A program made the position numbers and the translations under genes. From assembly GCA_937907455.1 (NCBI GenBank), contig CALESQ010000047.1, positions 1 through 60,910 on the forward strand: 60,910 nucleotides of DNA. Reading direction: 5' to 3'. Positions 1 through 8,868 of this stretch are shown here, in pieces (position 1 is the stretch's first letter; each line of letters opens with the position of its first letter). The notes beneath the pieces are model-generated. The model was not told where the DNA came from and did no database searches. It worked only from the letters and a program-made list of their open reading frames with translations. This stretch comes from an uncultured Caldilineales bacterium (GTDB lineage: Bacteria; Chloroflexota; Anaerolineae; JAAEKA01).

Positions 1-393
1 GCAGAGGAAACAGCAATCCCGCTCGGGTCGGTCTCCCGACCGTGCCCGTCCGGAGCAGCAGAGGAAACAGCAATTTCGCTTGGGTCGGTCTCCCGACCGT
101 GCCCGTCCGGAGCGGCAGAGGAAACAGCAATTCCGCTCGGGTCGGTCTCCCGACCGTGCCCGTCCGGAGCGGCAGAGGAAAGAGCAATCCCGCTCGGGTC
201 GGTCTCCCGACCGTGCCCGTCCGGAGCGGCAGAGGAAACAGCAATCCCGCTCGGGTCGGTCTCCCGACCGTGCCCGTCCGGGCGGCAGAGGAAACAGCAA
301 TCCCGCTCGGGTCGGTCTCCCGACCGTGCCCGTCCGGAGCGGCAGAGGAAGCAGCAATTCCGCTCGGGCCGGTCTCCCGACCGTGCCCGTCCG
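1..393. repeat. 57-bp tandem repeat array with palindromic core
   Basis: About seven head-to-tail units begin at 1, 58, 115, 172, 229, 285 and 342. The period is 57 bp except for one 56-bp unit. Each unit starts GCAGAGGAAACAGCAAT and contains the hairpin GGTCGGTCTCCCGACC. Units differ by only a few substitutions. The array runs off the left window edge, so its full length is unknown. Because 57 is a multiple of three, frames stay open through it, but the predicted peptides are plain repeats with no ribosome binding site, so I do not call a gene. It starts about 42 bp past the stop of the minus-strand gene ending at 435. Confidence 0.93.
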
Positions 394-434
394 TTTGCAG
401 CCACGGTTGTGTGGCAAGTCCGTGGGTGGCTGTT

Positions 435-647
435 CTATTTCGCTTTGCCGGATCGCCGGTTGCGCCGCCCCAGCTTCGGATCTTCTTCTTCAGCACTCAG
501 CTTGTAGGGAAAATCTACTTCTGGGGGGTCCAGCGCCACCACCTGCAACAGACAATCGCAGCGCGGGCAAAACAACATGCTGCCAATCGTCAGGGTGCGG
601 GATGTGGGGATACTCGCCTCACATAACGGACAAGTTGCCAGATTCAT
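435..647 (-). CDS. LysW-like zinc-ribbon protein
   Basis: A 70-residue protein with two CPxC knuckles (CPLC near residue 7, CPRC near residue 28) followed by a LQVVALDPPE segment. This strongly resembles LysW, the amino-group carrier protein of the LysW-dependent lysine/arginine pathway. It lacks the C-terminal EDWGE tail whose last glutamate carries the substrate, and ends instead in a basic stretch (GRRNRRSGKAK). A carrier role is therefore unlikely and a structural or regulatory zinc ribbon more plausible. Its ATG overlaps the stop of the upstream regulator gene by 4 bp, so the two are probably translationally coupled. Confidence 0.7.
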   Translation of the reverse strand: MNLATCPLCEASIPTSRTLTIGSMLFCPRCDCLLQVVALDPPEVDFPYKLSAEEEDPKLGRRNRRSGKAK

Positions 648-1309
648 CGTAGCGTGGTCTCGTCCTCCGACGCTGGATCAACCAGAACGTAGCCTTGGCC
701 GCGTACCGCTTGAATGTAATCTTTGAACGCCGGCCCCAGAGCACGGCGTACCTGCACAATGTGAACCTTGATCAGATCGCGCTTGGCGTCGTTGTCTGAT
801 GTATCTGCGCCCCACACGGCATCGGCTAGTTCCTGGTACGAAACTACGGTGTTGGCGTTCAGGGCCAGGTGACGCACCATGCGAAACTGAATGGGTGACA
901 GCTTAACCCAACTGTCATCCAGCGTGGCGCGCATGCGCGCCATGTGAATGCGCAATTGGCCTATCTGGATCACCTGGGTGGATCGAACGCGTTCGCCGTG
1001 ACTAAGCAGGTGCATCACCAGGTCGGCCAGGCGTTGTCGTTCTTCTCCTGCGCTGATCCGCTTGCTGTCTGCCGAGGTGAGAAACACCACCGGCAACTTG
1101 GCAGCCCGTTCAAAAGCCATTGACAGTTGGCGGCAACCCGCAGCCAAACAGCGCTGCTCCAACACAATCAGGTCAGGATATTGAGCTTCCAACTGCAAGG
1201 AGAGGTCATTCAGGCTGGACAGATAAGCACTTTCAACCTCGTGCTGTGCCATCAGGACTTTCAGCTCACGAAAGAAGCGCGGTTCGGAATGGACCACCAG
1301 GACGTGCAT
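644..1309 (-). CDS. OmpR-type winged-helix regulator with degenerate receiver
   Basis: The C-terminal half (about residues 120-215) is a transcriptional regulatory winged helix of the OmpR/PhoB type, with KLSPIQFRMVRHL, VVSYQELADAVWG, and the wing RRALGPAFKDYIQAVRGQGYVL. The N-terminal half resembles a CheY fold beginning MHVLVVHSEPRFF, but the acidic pair is missing, the phospho-acceptor position in PDLIVLEQR holds Glu instead of Asp, and the conserved Lys is not evident. It is likely a phosphorylation-independent pseudo-receiver regulator. I prefer the ATG at 1309 because the fold starts there; an upstream in-frame start at 1387 would add 26 unrelated residues. It is divergent from the PA14 gene and overlaps the LysW-like gene by 4 bp. 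Confidence 0.72.
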   Translation of the reverse strand: MHVLVVHSEPRFFRELKVLMAQHEVESAYLSSLNDLSLQLEAQYPDLIVLEQRCLAAGCRQLSMAFERAAKLPVVFLTSADSKRISAGEERQRLADLVMHLLSHGERVRSTQVIQIGQLRIHMARMRATLDDSWVKLSPIQFRMVRHLALNANTVVSYQELADAVWGADTSDNDAKRDLIKVHIVQVRRALGPAFKDYIQAVRGQGYVLVDPASEDETTLR

Positions 1310-1474
1310 GGCAAGATAATGAACGCTGCAAAAGAGTAAAGCTGGTTTGCTTGGCGCGCATTGTAGCTGCTTTTCACGCCTTGTCAATATGCAGAGTGAA
1401 CATTACGCTGCTGTGCGTCCTGCAATGCTCTGCACCACAACTTTTTCGAGGATGCAGGCTTTTGGCGTGCGCTA

Positions 1475-1483
1475 TGCTATAAT
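1475..1483 (+). promoter_or_regulatory. Extended -10 promoter for the PA14 protein gene
   Basis: TGCTATAAT, a perfect extended -10 element, stands 38 bp before the ATG at 1521. No good -35 is visible, as is usual for this class. Transcription would start near 1490, which favours the start at 1521 over an in-frame ATG at 1500. Confidence 0.6.
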
Positions 1484-1520
1484 CAGGCTGTATTCCCGAA
1501 TGCAGATAGGCAATTTCCTT

Positions 1521-3089
1521 ATGCACGTTTCTGCCCGAAAAGCCGGCAGTTCCCTCTATCGTCCTGCGCGTGGGCTGCGTCTGGCGCTGATCGGCCTGCT
1601 CCTGTTAGCTGTCATCGCCTTGTTAGCTCTGCTTTTGACGCGCCGTGCCCCTGGTGCGGTCGCACCCTGGCTGCGCATTGCACCGGCCGTCGGCTTGGTA
1701 GATGAGGCGACCCGTCTGGCGGTGAACTCAGGAGGCTGGCGCGCACGGGAGGATATGGCTATCTGTCTGGCGGTGGATCCCGATCAGCCCTGTGACGAGC
1801 AGTCCGCGGTGCAGATTGAAACCAGCGACGCTGAAGGCAATCTGGAAGCTGCGCTGATCGCCGGGCCGCTGCTGCTGGAGGGGCGCACTGTGGTGTTGGT
1901 GCGTGGCCTGAAATCACAACACACGGTCAGTCAGTCTTTCCGCACCCTGCGCGCGGCTGGCAATGTACCCATTGTCGCGGTAGCTACCGCGACACCAGAC
2001 TTTGCTACCGTCGCCACTGTGCCCTCCTCAGAAACGGCGTTTCTGGCAACGGCTGTGCTGCCCGGCAGCGCGCAGGGCTGGCGCGGTGAATATTTTGCCA
2101 ATCCTGATCTGGCAGGCGCTCCGCTGCTGGTGCGTGATGACCCAGACCCCAACTTCGATTGGGGCGACGGCAGCCCCGATCCGGCGGTGATTCCCGTGGA
2201 TGGCTTTTCGGCGCGCTGGACGCGGCGCATTGCTTTTGCCGCCGGACTGCACCGCTTTGTACTCACCGCCACTGACGGCGCGCGCCTGCTGCTGGATGGG
2301 CAACCTGTGCTTGATGCCTGGAACGATCAGTCGGGCCAGCAGGTTAGCACCGAGCAGAGCCTGGATGCCCGTGAGTACGATGTCACGCTGGAGTTTCACG
2401 CCCTGCAAGGCGCGGCGCGGCTGGCTTTTGGCTGGAGCGCCATCAACGCGGCAACGCCGGCAGAGGTCGCTCAACAGGCCACTGCAATTCCCGTCTTTAC
2501 CGCGGAAACACAGGCTGCGCCTGCTGCAGATACGCCGACGTTTACGCCGGTTGCCATCACCACGGCCACCACTGCACCGGCCACCGCCACCGCTGTGCCC
2601 GGCAGTACGTCAACTCCCAGCGCCACCGCTGTGCCTGGCAGCACGCCAACTCCCAGCGCTACCGCCAACGGCAGCACTCTCACTCCTACGGCTACGGCGG
2701 TTGCCGGAGCGACAACCGTCACTCCTACCGCTACCGTAGCCAATGCCTCCACCGCCATGCCGCCCGGCTCGGTACGCCGTATTGTAGACATCAACCCGGT
2801 GGTCATTACCAGTACCGGGCAGCAGGTCACCGTCACCAGCGGCAACTGGAGCCCCGGCTCGGTGCTGAAGGTGTCGCTGGCCGAGTATGGCAAAGCCTAT
2901 ACCCAGGCGGTTGCCCTGCCCAGCGTCGGCTTCACGACTCCGCTGGACAGCTCGCAGTCGTGGTCGTTTCGTTTTAACTTTCCTAACAGCGAGCCGTGGA
3001 TTTCGCAGGTGTATCCCGTACAGGTGTGGATTCACACGGCCACTTGGAGCGAATGGGCGTGGGATCAGTTTACGCTTGAGCTTCCTTAA
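1521..3089 (+). CDS. Membrane-anchored PA14-domain protein
   Basis: About 522 residues. One N-terminal membrane anchor (about residues 21-40) is followed by an uncharacterised extracellular region, then a PA14 domain (about 187-305) with GWRGEYFANPDLAG, ARWTRRIAF, a DGARLLLDGQPVLDAW core and a final LAFGWS. PA14 domains bind carbohydrate or sit beside glycosidase and adhesin modules. Next comes a Thr/Pro/Ala-rich linker (about 310-412) containing a 12-residue repeat encoded by 36-bp DNA repeats near 2586-2693, and a C-terminal beta-rich domain of about 105 residues that I do not recognise. It is probably a cell-surface carbohydrate-binding protein. The substrate is unknown. Confidence 0.75.
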   Translation: MHVSARKAGSSLYRPARGLRLALIGLLLLAVIALLALLLTRRAPGAVAPWLRIAPAVGLVDEATRLAVNSGGWRAREDMAICLAVDPDQPCDEQSAVQIETSDAEGNLEAALIAGPLLLEGRTVVLVRGLKSQHTVSQSFRTLRAAGNVPIVAVATATPDFATVATVPSSETAFLATAVLPGSAQGWRGEYFANPDLAGAPLLVRDDPDPNFDWGDGSPDPAVIPVDGFSARWTRRIAFAAGLHRFVLTATDGARLLLDGQPVLDAWNDQSGQQVSTEQSLDAREYDVTLEFHALQGAARLAFGWSAINAATPAEVAQQATAIPVFTAETQAAPAADTPTFTPVAITTATTAPATATAVPGSTSTPSATAVPGSTPTPSATANGSTLTPTATAVAGATTVTPTATVANASTAMPPGSVRRIVDINPVVITSTGQQVTVTSGNWSPGSVLKVSLAEYGKAYTQAVALPSVGFTTPLDSSQSWSFRFNFPNSEPWISQVYPVQVWIHTATWSEWAWDQFTLELP

Positions 3090-3116
3090 GACACAGCCTT
3101 TGTTTGGATAGCCCCG

Positions 3117-5240
3117 ATGCAGGATTTTCTTCAACTTGACCGCTTGCCACAAAATCTGGCTTATTTGCTTTACAGCACGCGCCAACTAGAGACCATTCTC
3201 GACCTGGCGTTGGTGTCGCTGACCTATTTCCTGATTCTGCTGGTGATCCGCCGCTCGCAAGCAGCTATTTTGCTGCGCGGTGTGCTGATTGTGGCGTTGG
3301 TGGCAGTAGCCGTATCGGCGCTGTTCCAGTTGCCCACCTTCACCTACATGCTGCGCGCCGCGCTGATTATCTGTTTGGTAGCTACACCGTTGATCTTTCA
3401 GCCTGAGCTGCGCCGCGGTCTGGAGCGTTTGGGCCGCACCATCGGCTTTTTGCAGATCAGGCCCACCGAGCTGGTACACCGTGTGCTGCCGATTTTGCTG
3501 CGTACTGCGGCTGATCTGTCGGCGCGGCGCACCGGCGGCCTGGTGGTGCTGGAGGGCAGCGTCAACCTCACCGATGCCATCAACACCGGCGTGTTGCTCA
3601 ATGCTCAGGTTTCTTCTGATCTGCTGGAAGCGATTTTTCAGGATAAAGGCCCCTTGCATGACGGCGCAGTGATCGTGCGCGAAGATCAGATTGTGGCAGC
3701 AGCCGCTGTGCTGCCGTTGAGCGAGTCGCCCTTGCCCGTGGGTATGCACCAGGGAACCCGCCATCGCGCCGCGCTGGGCATCAGCGAACGCAGTGATGCG
3801 CTGGCGCTGGTGATTTCCGAGGAAACCGGCGATATATCCGTGGCCCTGGGGGGCGTGTTACGGCGCAAACTCGATGCCACTGAGCTGCGCGATACCCTGT
3901 ACGGTTTCTATAACCCCTTGCAATCCTCACGCCGCGGGCTGAAAGAGCTGGCTTCGCGCGAGTTCTGGCGACCTCAGACACGGCGCACGGTAGACCCGCG
4001 CACGCGGCTGATGCGTTTGATCGGCAACATGGCTTCTGCGCTGTTGGCTGTGCTGCTGGCCGTGGCAACCTGGCTGGTGGTTGCCGAACAGGTGAACCCA
4101 CCGCAAACTGCACAGATCAAGGATATTCCGTTGCGTACCAGTGGCCTGTCCACCGAATTGCTGGTGGTTAACAGTCTGCCCGGCACGCTGTCGGTAACAG
4201 TGCAGGCTCCGCAAACGGTGTTGGATGGTCTGTCGGCGCAAAGCTTCCGCGCCAGCCTGAACCTGGCAAATCTTGATGCCGATGTGCATCGCGTGCCGGT
4301 AGAAGTGCGCCCTGCCGACGACCAGGTACGTGTGGTGAGTATGGACCCCGCGGCGCTGGATGTTGAGCTGCAACCGCGCGCCAGCCGTACCATGAGTGTG
4401 ACGCTGGATATTCCTGACCGCGAAAACCTGCCCTTCTCCTATCAAATCAGCGGCACGCCTCAGCTTTTACCGTGGGAGGTGACCGTCACCGGCCCGCAGG
4501 AGACGATGGCCCTGCTGGCCCATGCCGATGTAAGCGTGCCGTTGCGCAGTGCACGCAGCACCATCAACGAAGAACCCACTGTAGTGTTGAAGGACAGCGA
4601 AGGCAATGTACTTAGCGGTTTGCTGGCTGATCCGCCCAAAGTGCGCGTGAGCATCCCCATCACCCAGCGTTTCAACACCCGTGATGCCGCCGTGCATGTG
4701 GTGATCACCGGCACGGTTGCCCCCGGTTACTGGATCAGCAACATCACGGTAGAGCCAAGCACTGTGACCCTGCTAGGTCCCCCCCCCACCCTGGAAAGCC
4801 TGGGTGGTTTCGTAGATACCGTGCCGGTTGATGTGACTAACGCCGCGGGCGACATCGTGCGGCGCGTGCCGTTGGCGCCACCCAGCGGTGTTAGCGCCTT
4901 GAACGAAAGCGGCGTTAGCGAGGGCAGCGTGGAAGCGCGCATCACCGTGGTGCCTCAGCTCAGCAACTTGCGTTTGACCCTGCCCGTCGAGATTACCGGC
5001 GCACAGGCCACCGACACCATCAGCAAAAGCCCGGCCTTTGCCGATGTGTTGCTGTCTGGCCCCCTGCCCGTGCTCAATCAGATCAACATTGATCCCAAGC
5101 TGGTGCGTGTGGTGGTGGACCTCAGCGGGCTTGCCAGTGGTTCCTATGATTTACCCATCACCCTGGTGGCCCCCGATGGCCTGCGTACCACCGTAGTGCC
5201 CACCACGGTGCAGGTGAAAATCCAGCGCGTGACGCCGTAG
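3117..5240 (+). CDS. cdaA: Diadenylate cyclase fused to YbbR/CdaR regulatory domains
   Basis: 707 residues. Three N-terminal membrane helices (about 25-92) precede a diadenylate cyclase domain (about 100-250) with the catalytic DGA (182-184) and RHR (215-217) motifs, so it should make cyclic di-AMP from two ATP. A further membrane helix (about 305-323) is followed by some 380 residues of YbbR-like repeats. In most Firmicutes CdaA and its partner CdaR (YbbR) are separate adjacent genes; here the two are one polypeptide, with the CdaR helix preserved at the junction. It probably links envelope state to c-di-AMP level. The next gene starts 2 bp after the stop. Confidence 0.9.
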   Translation: MQDFLQLDRLPQNLAYLLYSTRQLETILDLALVSLTYFLILLVIRRSQAAILLRGVLIVALVAVAVSALFQLPTFTYMLRAALIICLVATPLIFQPELRRGLERLGRTIGFLQIRPTELVHRVLPILLRTAADLSARRTGGLVVLEGSVNLTDAINTGVLLNAQVSSDLLEAIFQDKGPLHDGAVIVREDQIVAAAAVLPLSESPLPVGMHQGTRHRAALGISERSDALALVISEETGDISVALGGVLRRKLDATELRDTLYGFYNPLQSSRRGLKELASREFWRPQTRRTVDPRTRLMRLIGNMASALLAVLLAVATWLVVAEQVNPPQTAQIKDIPLRTSGLSTELLVVNSLPGTLSVTVQAPQTVLDGLSAQSFRASLNLANLDADVHRVPVEVRPADDQVRVVSMDPAALDVELQPRASRTMSVTLDIPDRENLPFSYQISGTPQLLPWEVTVTGPQETMALLAHADVSVPLRSARSTINEEPTVVLKDSEGNVLSGLLADPPKVRVSIPITQRFNTRDAAVHVVITGTVAPGYWISNITVEPSTVTLLGPPPTLESLGGFVDTVPVDVTNAAGDIVRRVPLAPPSGVSALNESGVSEGSVEARITVVPQLSNLRLTLPVEITGAQATDTISKSPAFADVLLSGPLPVLNQINIDPKLVRVVVDLSGLASGSYDLPITLVAPDGLRTTVVPTTVQVKIQRVTP

Positions 5241-5242
5241 CC

Positions 5243-6400
5243 ATGCACATTTTCATTGACGCCACGCCGGTGCAAAGCGGGCATCGCGAGCGCGGCATTG
5301 GCACATACACGCGCGAGCTGCTGCGTGCCCTGTTGGCCTGGGATCGCACCAATCGTTACAGCTTGTTGGCTTATGCCGATGCACAGCAGGAGTTGGCAGC
5401 AGCACTCGGCGCGTTGCCGGCCAACGCCACGCTGATTTTTCTGCCGCGCCCGCCGTTGGGGCGCTGGAGCAGTTTTTTCAGCCACCAGATCGCCCTGCCC
5501 CGCCTGCTGGCACATCGGCAGGCGGATCTGTTTCATGCTCCAGGTTTTGTGGCCGCCTTTAGTGTTGCCGCACCCCCCTGGCGCTGTCCTCAGCCGCTGG
5601 TGATCACGCTGCACGATCTGCTGCCCTTGCATCTGCCTGCGCTCTACAACGGCAAAGCTCTCAATCGCTGGTGGTATCAGCGCCAGATGCAGCGCGCACG
5701 CCGTGCGGCCCATCTGATCTGCGTGAGCGAGGCCACCCGCCACGACGCCGTGGCCCTGATGGGCGCCGAGGCAGCACGCTGTTCGGTGGTGTACGAAGGC
5801 GTAGATCGGCAACGCTTCTACCCTGCGTCGCCGCCGCCCATTGCCGATGCCTCGCCCTTCATCCTTTTTGTGGGCGGCAACTATCCGCACAAAAACCGCA
5901 CCGCGGCGCTGGCAGCCTTTGCGCGGCTGTGTCAAACCGGCACGTTGCCGCATCGCCTGCTGTTGGTTGGGCCGGATGAGCAAAGCGAGGCCGAGCTGGC
6001 ACAGCGTTTCCCACAGCTTGATCTGAGCCGCATAGAACGCCGCCAGCGTGCCGAGGCTGATGAATTGGCCACTCTTTACCGTCAGGCTGACCTGTTTCTT
6101 TTCCCGTCGGTGCTGGAAGGCTTTGGCCTGCCTGTGCTGGAGGCCATGGCTAGCGGCACCCCGGTGATTGCCGCCAATGCCGGCCCGTTGCCAGAGGTAG
6201 CCGGTGATGCCGCGGTGTTGGTAGAGGCCAGCGATGACAGCGCCCTGGCTGCGGCCATGCAACGCGTGCTGGCTGACCGGATGCTGCACGCCCGGCTGCG
6301 CTCAGCCGGCCTCGCCCGGGCCGCAGCCTTCACCTGGCAGGAAACTGCCCGGCAGACGGTGGCGGTGTATGAGAAAGTTTTAAGGGGCGAGAAGGAATAG
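5243..6400 (+). CDS. GT4-family glycosyltransferase
   Basis: 385 residues of GT-B fold. The N-terminal acceptor domain opens MHIFIDATPVQSGHRERGIG and GTYTRELLRAL. The C-terminal nucleotide-sugar domain has FVGGNYPHKNR and the EX7E-type motif EGFGLPVLEAMASGTPVIAA, typical of retaining GT4 enzymes of the mannosyltransferase kind. It follows the diadenylate cyclase gene by 2 bp, so the two are almost certainly co-transcribed. The likely job is cytoplasmic assembly of a cell-surface glycan or glycolipid; donor and acceptor cannot be told from sequence. Confidence 0.9.
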   Translation: MHIFIDATPVQSGHRERGIGTYTRELLRALLAWDRTNRYSLLAYADAQQELAAALGALPANATLIFLPRPPLGRWSSFFSHQIALPRLLAHRQADLFHAPGFVAAFSVAAPPWRCPQPLVITLHDLLPLHLPALYNGKALNRWWYQRQMQRARRAAHLICVSEATRHDAVALMGAEAARCSVVYEGVDRQRFYPASPPPIADASPFILFVGGNYPHKNRTAALAAFARLCQTGTLPHRLLLVGPDEQSEAELAQRFPQLDLSRIERRQRAEADELATLYRQADLFLFPSVLEGFGLPVLEAMASGTPVIAANAGPLPEVAGDAAVLVEASDDSALAAAMQRVLADRMLHARLRSAGLARAAAFTWQETARQTVAVYEKVLRGEKE

Positions 6401-6492
6401 GTCGAAAGCAGGATGGTTTTGCTCCATTCCTGCCTATTCACCTTCCACCCTCCCAATCTACCTGTCGAAGGCGTATCATTCTCCCACCCGCC

Positions 6493-8013
6493 ATGCTCAT
6501 CCTGCTTTCCCTGTTCCATAGCCTGATCGCCGTTGTGCTGGCGATTTACGGCGCCAATGCACTGTTCTTCAGCCTGCGCTATGGCCGCGGTCGTCGTCAT
6601 CGGCTCGCCGCGCCGCCTGCGCCGCCAGTTTGGCCTCACGTCACCGTGCAAGCGCCGATCTTCAACGAAATCCATGTGGTTGAGCGGCTGATGCGCGCTC
6701 TTGCCGCACTGGATTACCCGCATGATCGCCTGCACATTCAGTTGCTGGACGACTCTACCGACGAGACCACTGCTTTGGCTGTGCAGGAGGCCGAACGTCA
6801 GCGCAGTGCGGGCATAGATGTGTGCGTGCTACATCGCAGTGTGCGCGGGGGCTTCAAGGCAGGTGCGTTGGCTGCCGCGTTGCCTCAGACGCAGGGGGAT
6901 ATCATAGCTATCTTCGACGCCGACTTTGTACCGCATGCCGATTTTCTGCGTCGTACCGTACCAGTATTGCTGGCCGATGCGCAGGCGGGTTTTGTGCAAA
7001 CGCGCTGGTCGCACCTCAATGCCGGGTATTCCTGGCTCACCACGGCGCAGGCATTAGCGTTGGATGGTCATTTTGTGGTGGAACAAAGCGTGCGCCAGCG
7101 CAGCGGTTGGTTTTTTGGCTTCAACGGCACTGCCGGGCTGTGGCGGCGGCAGTGCATCGAAGCTGCCGGTGGCTGGCAAAGCGATACCTTGTGCGAAGAC
7201 CTGGACCTAAGCTATCGTGCTCAACTGGCCGGTTGGCGCGGCCTGTATCTGCCCGATGTGGACGCACCCGCCGAGATTCCCCCGCAGTTAGCTGCCTTTA
7301 AGCGCCAACAGGCGCGCTGGGCTACCGGCTCGATTCAAGCCTTTCGCAAGCTGGCCGCGCCGGTGGCGCGCAGCAGACGGCCACTGAGTCATCGCATCGA
7401 GGGGCTGATTCACCTGGGCGCGTATTTCTGCCATCCGCTGATGCTTTTGTTGTTGCTGCTCACCTTGCCACTGCTGTGGTTCGGTGACACCGCTGCCAAC
7501 CCGTTGCGCTGGCTGATGGCTTATCTTAGCTTTGTCAGCCTGGGGCCGCCGCTGCTTTACACCTTGTCGCAACATGAATTGCATCCGCCGCGCACGGCCT
7601 GGGCACGGCTGGCGGCGTTGCCGTTGCTGGTTCTGCTGGGTACCGGCATGGCGGTAAACAACAGCGTGGCGGTGTTGCGCGGTTTGTCAAACCGTTCGGT
7701 GGCGTTTCAGCGCACCCCTAAATTTCATGTCGAGGCTCAGCACGATGCTTGGCAGGGCAAAGCCTATGCCTTGCCGTTGAATTGGCTGGTGGCAGGCGAA
7801 AGCACGGCGTTGATCTGTGCCCTGCTCACCGTGGCCGTGGCCTGGCAGCGCGGTCAGTGGTATGCCCTGCCTTTTCTGCTGGTGCAGGCGGGCGGCTTTG
7901 CTGCGGTGGTGATGTTGGGGGTGTGGCAGGGATGGCAACGCCGCGCGCCGCAACGCCGCAGGAGTGCAGCGCGGGCTGCCGCGGCTTCGCTGGCTATGGG
8001 CAAGAAACCCTAG
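6493..8013 (+). CDS. Membrane-bound GT2 glycosyltransferase, cellulose-synthase/mannan-synthase-like
   Basis: 506 residues. An N-terminal membrane helix (about 5-28), a GT-A catalytic domain with DDSTD (86-90), DAD (142-144), EDLD (235-238) and QQARW (272-276), then three or four C-terminal helices. This is the D,D,D,QxxRW signature of processive inverting GT2 synthases; the closest look is to the CslA/glucomannan 4-beta-mannosyltransferase group. It would polymerise and extrude a beta-glycan. It lies 92 bp after the GT4 gene on the same strand and ends 33 bp before a convergent methyltransferase gene. Confidence 0.87.
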   Translation: MLILLSLFHSLIAVVLAIYGANALFFSLRYGRGRRHRLAAPPAPPVWPHVTVQAPIFNEIHVVERLMRALAALDYPHDRLHIQLLDDSTDETTALAVQEAERQRSAGIDVCVLHRSVRGGFKAGALAAALPQTQGDIIAIFDADFVPHADFLRRTVPVLLADAQAGFVQTRWSHLNAGYSWLTTAQALALDGHFVVEQSVRQRSGWFFGFNGTAGLWRRQCIEAAGGWQSDTLCEDLDLSYRAQLAGWRGLYLPDVDAPAEIPPQLAAFKRQQARWATGSIQAFRKLAAPVARSRRPLSHRIEGLIHLGAYFCHPLMLLLLLLTLPLLWFGDTAANPLRWLMAYLSFVSLGPPLLYTLSQHELHPPRTAWARLAALPLLVLLGTGMAVNNSVAVLRGLSNRSVAFQRTPKFHVEAQHDAWQGKAYALPLNWLVAGESTALICALLTVAVAWQRGQWYALPFLLVQAGGFAAVVMLGVWQGWQRRAPQRRRSAARAAAASLAMGKKP

Positions 8014-8046
8014 CACTGTCCCCCTTGTCAGGCACAGCCTGGCGAC

Positions 8047-8829
8047 TCAGCGCTTGGTGAGGGCGCAGAGCTGTTCCGAGCCGGGCCGGAAGCGGGTTGT
8101 GGTTTTGATGGGATTATCGAAACGCAGGCGCAGTTTACCTTGCACGATCAGTCGGGGCAGATGGAAGGCTACCGAGGCGATCTCAGCCTGTAGGTAGTCG
8201 GGGTTGGGCAAGGCATGCGGTTCCAAAAATTCCCCGGTGGACTGAAAATGGCGCAACATGGTGCGCGTGTTGTGCGCCCTGCGCGAAGCATTATGCCCGT
8301 GATTGCCGTCGCCCAGGCCGTTGCTCATCAGATCTTCGATAAAGTAGAGGCCGCCGGCACGCAGGCGGGGGAACAGCAGCCCCAGCGCCAGTTGTTGCGC
8401 TTCTGGATGATGGCTGCCATCGTCGAAGATCAAGTCAAAAACTACTTCCCCCGTAGCCGCGGCTAAACTCTGAATATCCTGAGGATTGCCGGCATCGAGC
8501 ACGAAGGTGGTTATGCGCTCGCTGGTCATGCTGATGCACGGATTGGTATCCATGCCGTAGATCGTAGCAGCCTCGAAATAGTCATGCCAGATTTTAAGCG
8601 GTATACCGTCAGCCAGATAGATTTCGTTGGTGTCCTGACTGCGCGAGCGGCGTCGCGCAGTGGCTCCCAGCCCGATTTGCAGAATGTTTAGGGGGGTGCG
8701 GCGCAACCGCCCCAGATAGGCTTCATAGATGTCGGTGTAGTTTAATGCTTCGCGGTGAGCTACTGAGCTTATGCTGCCTTTGTGCGATCCATACAGGTTC
8801 GCCAGATCAGTCAACGTTTTTGTGACCAT
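8047..8829 (-). CDS. Class I SAM-dependent methyltransferase, sugar O-methyltransferase-like
   Basis: 260 residues. LNILQIGLG (48-56) is the SAM-binding motif I, YGMDTNP (91-97) closes the second strand, and FDLIFDDGSHHPEAQQ (131-146) is the metal-binding DDGSHH signature of the MycE/CmcI-type methyltransferase group that modifies sugar hydroxyls. The preceding GGAGAG-type ribosome binding site supports the ATG at 8829. With the neighbouring glycosyltransferase genes a role in methylating a surface sugar is reasonable, but the convergent orientation means this is not an operon argument. Confidence 0.78.
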   Translation of the reverse strand: MVTKTLTDLANLYGSHKGSISSVAHREALNYTDIYEAYLGRLRRTPLNILQIGLGATARRRSRSQDTNEIYLADGIPLKIWHDYFEAATIYGMDTNPCISMTSERITTFVLDAGNPQDIQSLAAATGEVVFDLIFDDGSHHPEAQQLALGLLFPRLRAGGLYFIEDLMSNGLGDGNHGHNASRRAHNTRTMLRHFQSTGEFLEPHALPNPDYLQAEIASVAFHLPRLIVQGKLRLRFDNPIKTTTRFRPGSEQLCALTKR

Positions 8830-8868
8830 AGGTCCCTCTCCTGTTGTAAAAAATCAAATAGTCAACGA

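Noticed and set aside
1..393. CRISPR-like array.
   Set aside because: Units are directly contiguous with no unique spacers, and no cas genes are present.
1..652. Long open frames through the 57-bp array.
   Set aside because: They are only repeated translations of the DNA unit, in two frames at once, with no start signal or protein similarity; the unit length divisible by three explains them.
1310..1387. 26-residue N-terminal extension of the response-regulator gene.
   Set aside because: The CheY-like fold begins at MHVLVVH; the extra residues are unrelated to the family and occupy the divergent promoter region.
5144..6289. 381-residue open frame opposite the GT4 gene.
   Set aside because: Antisense shadow; His/Gln/Arg-rich composition and no recognisable domain.
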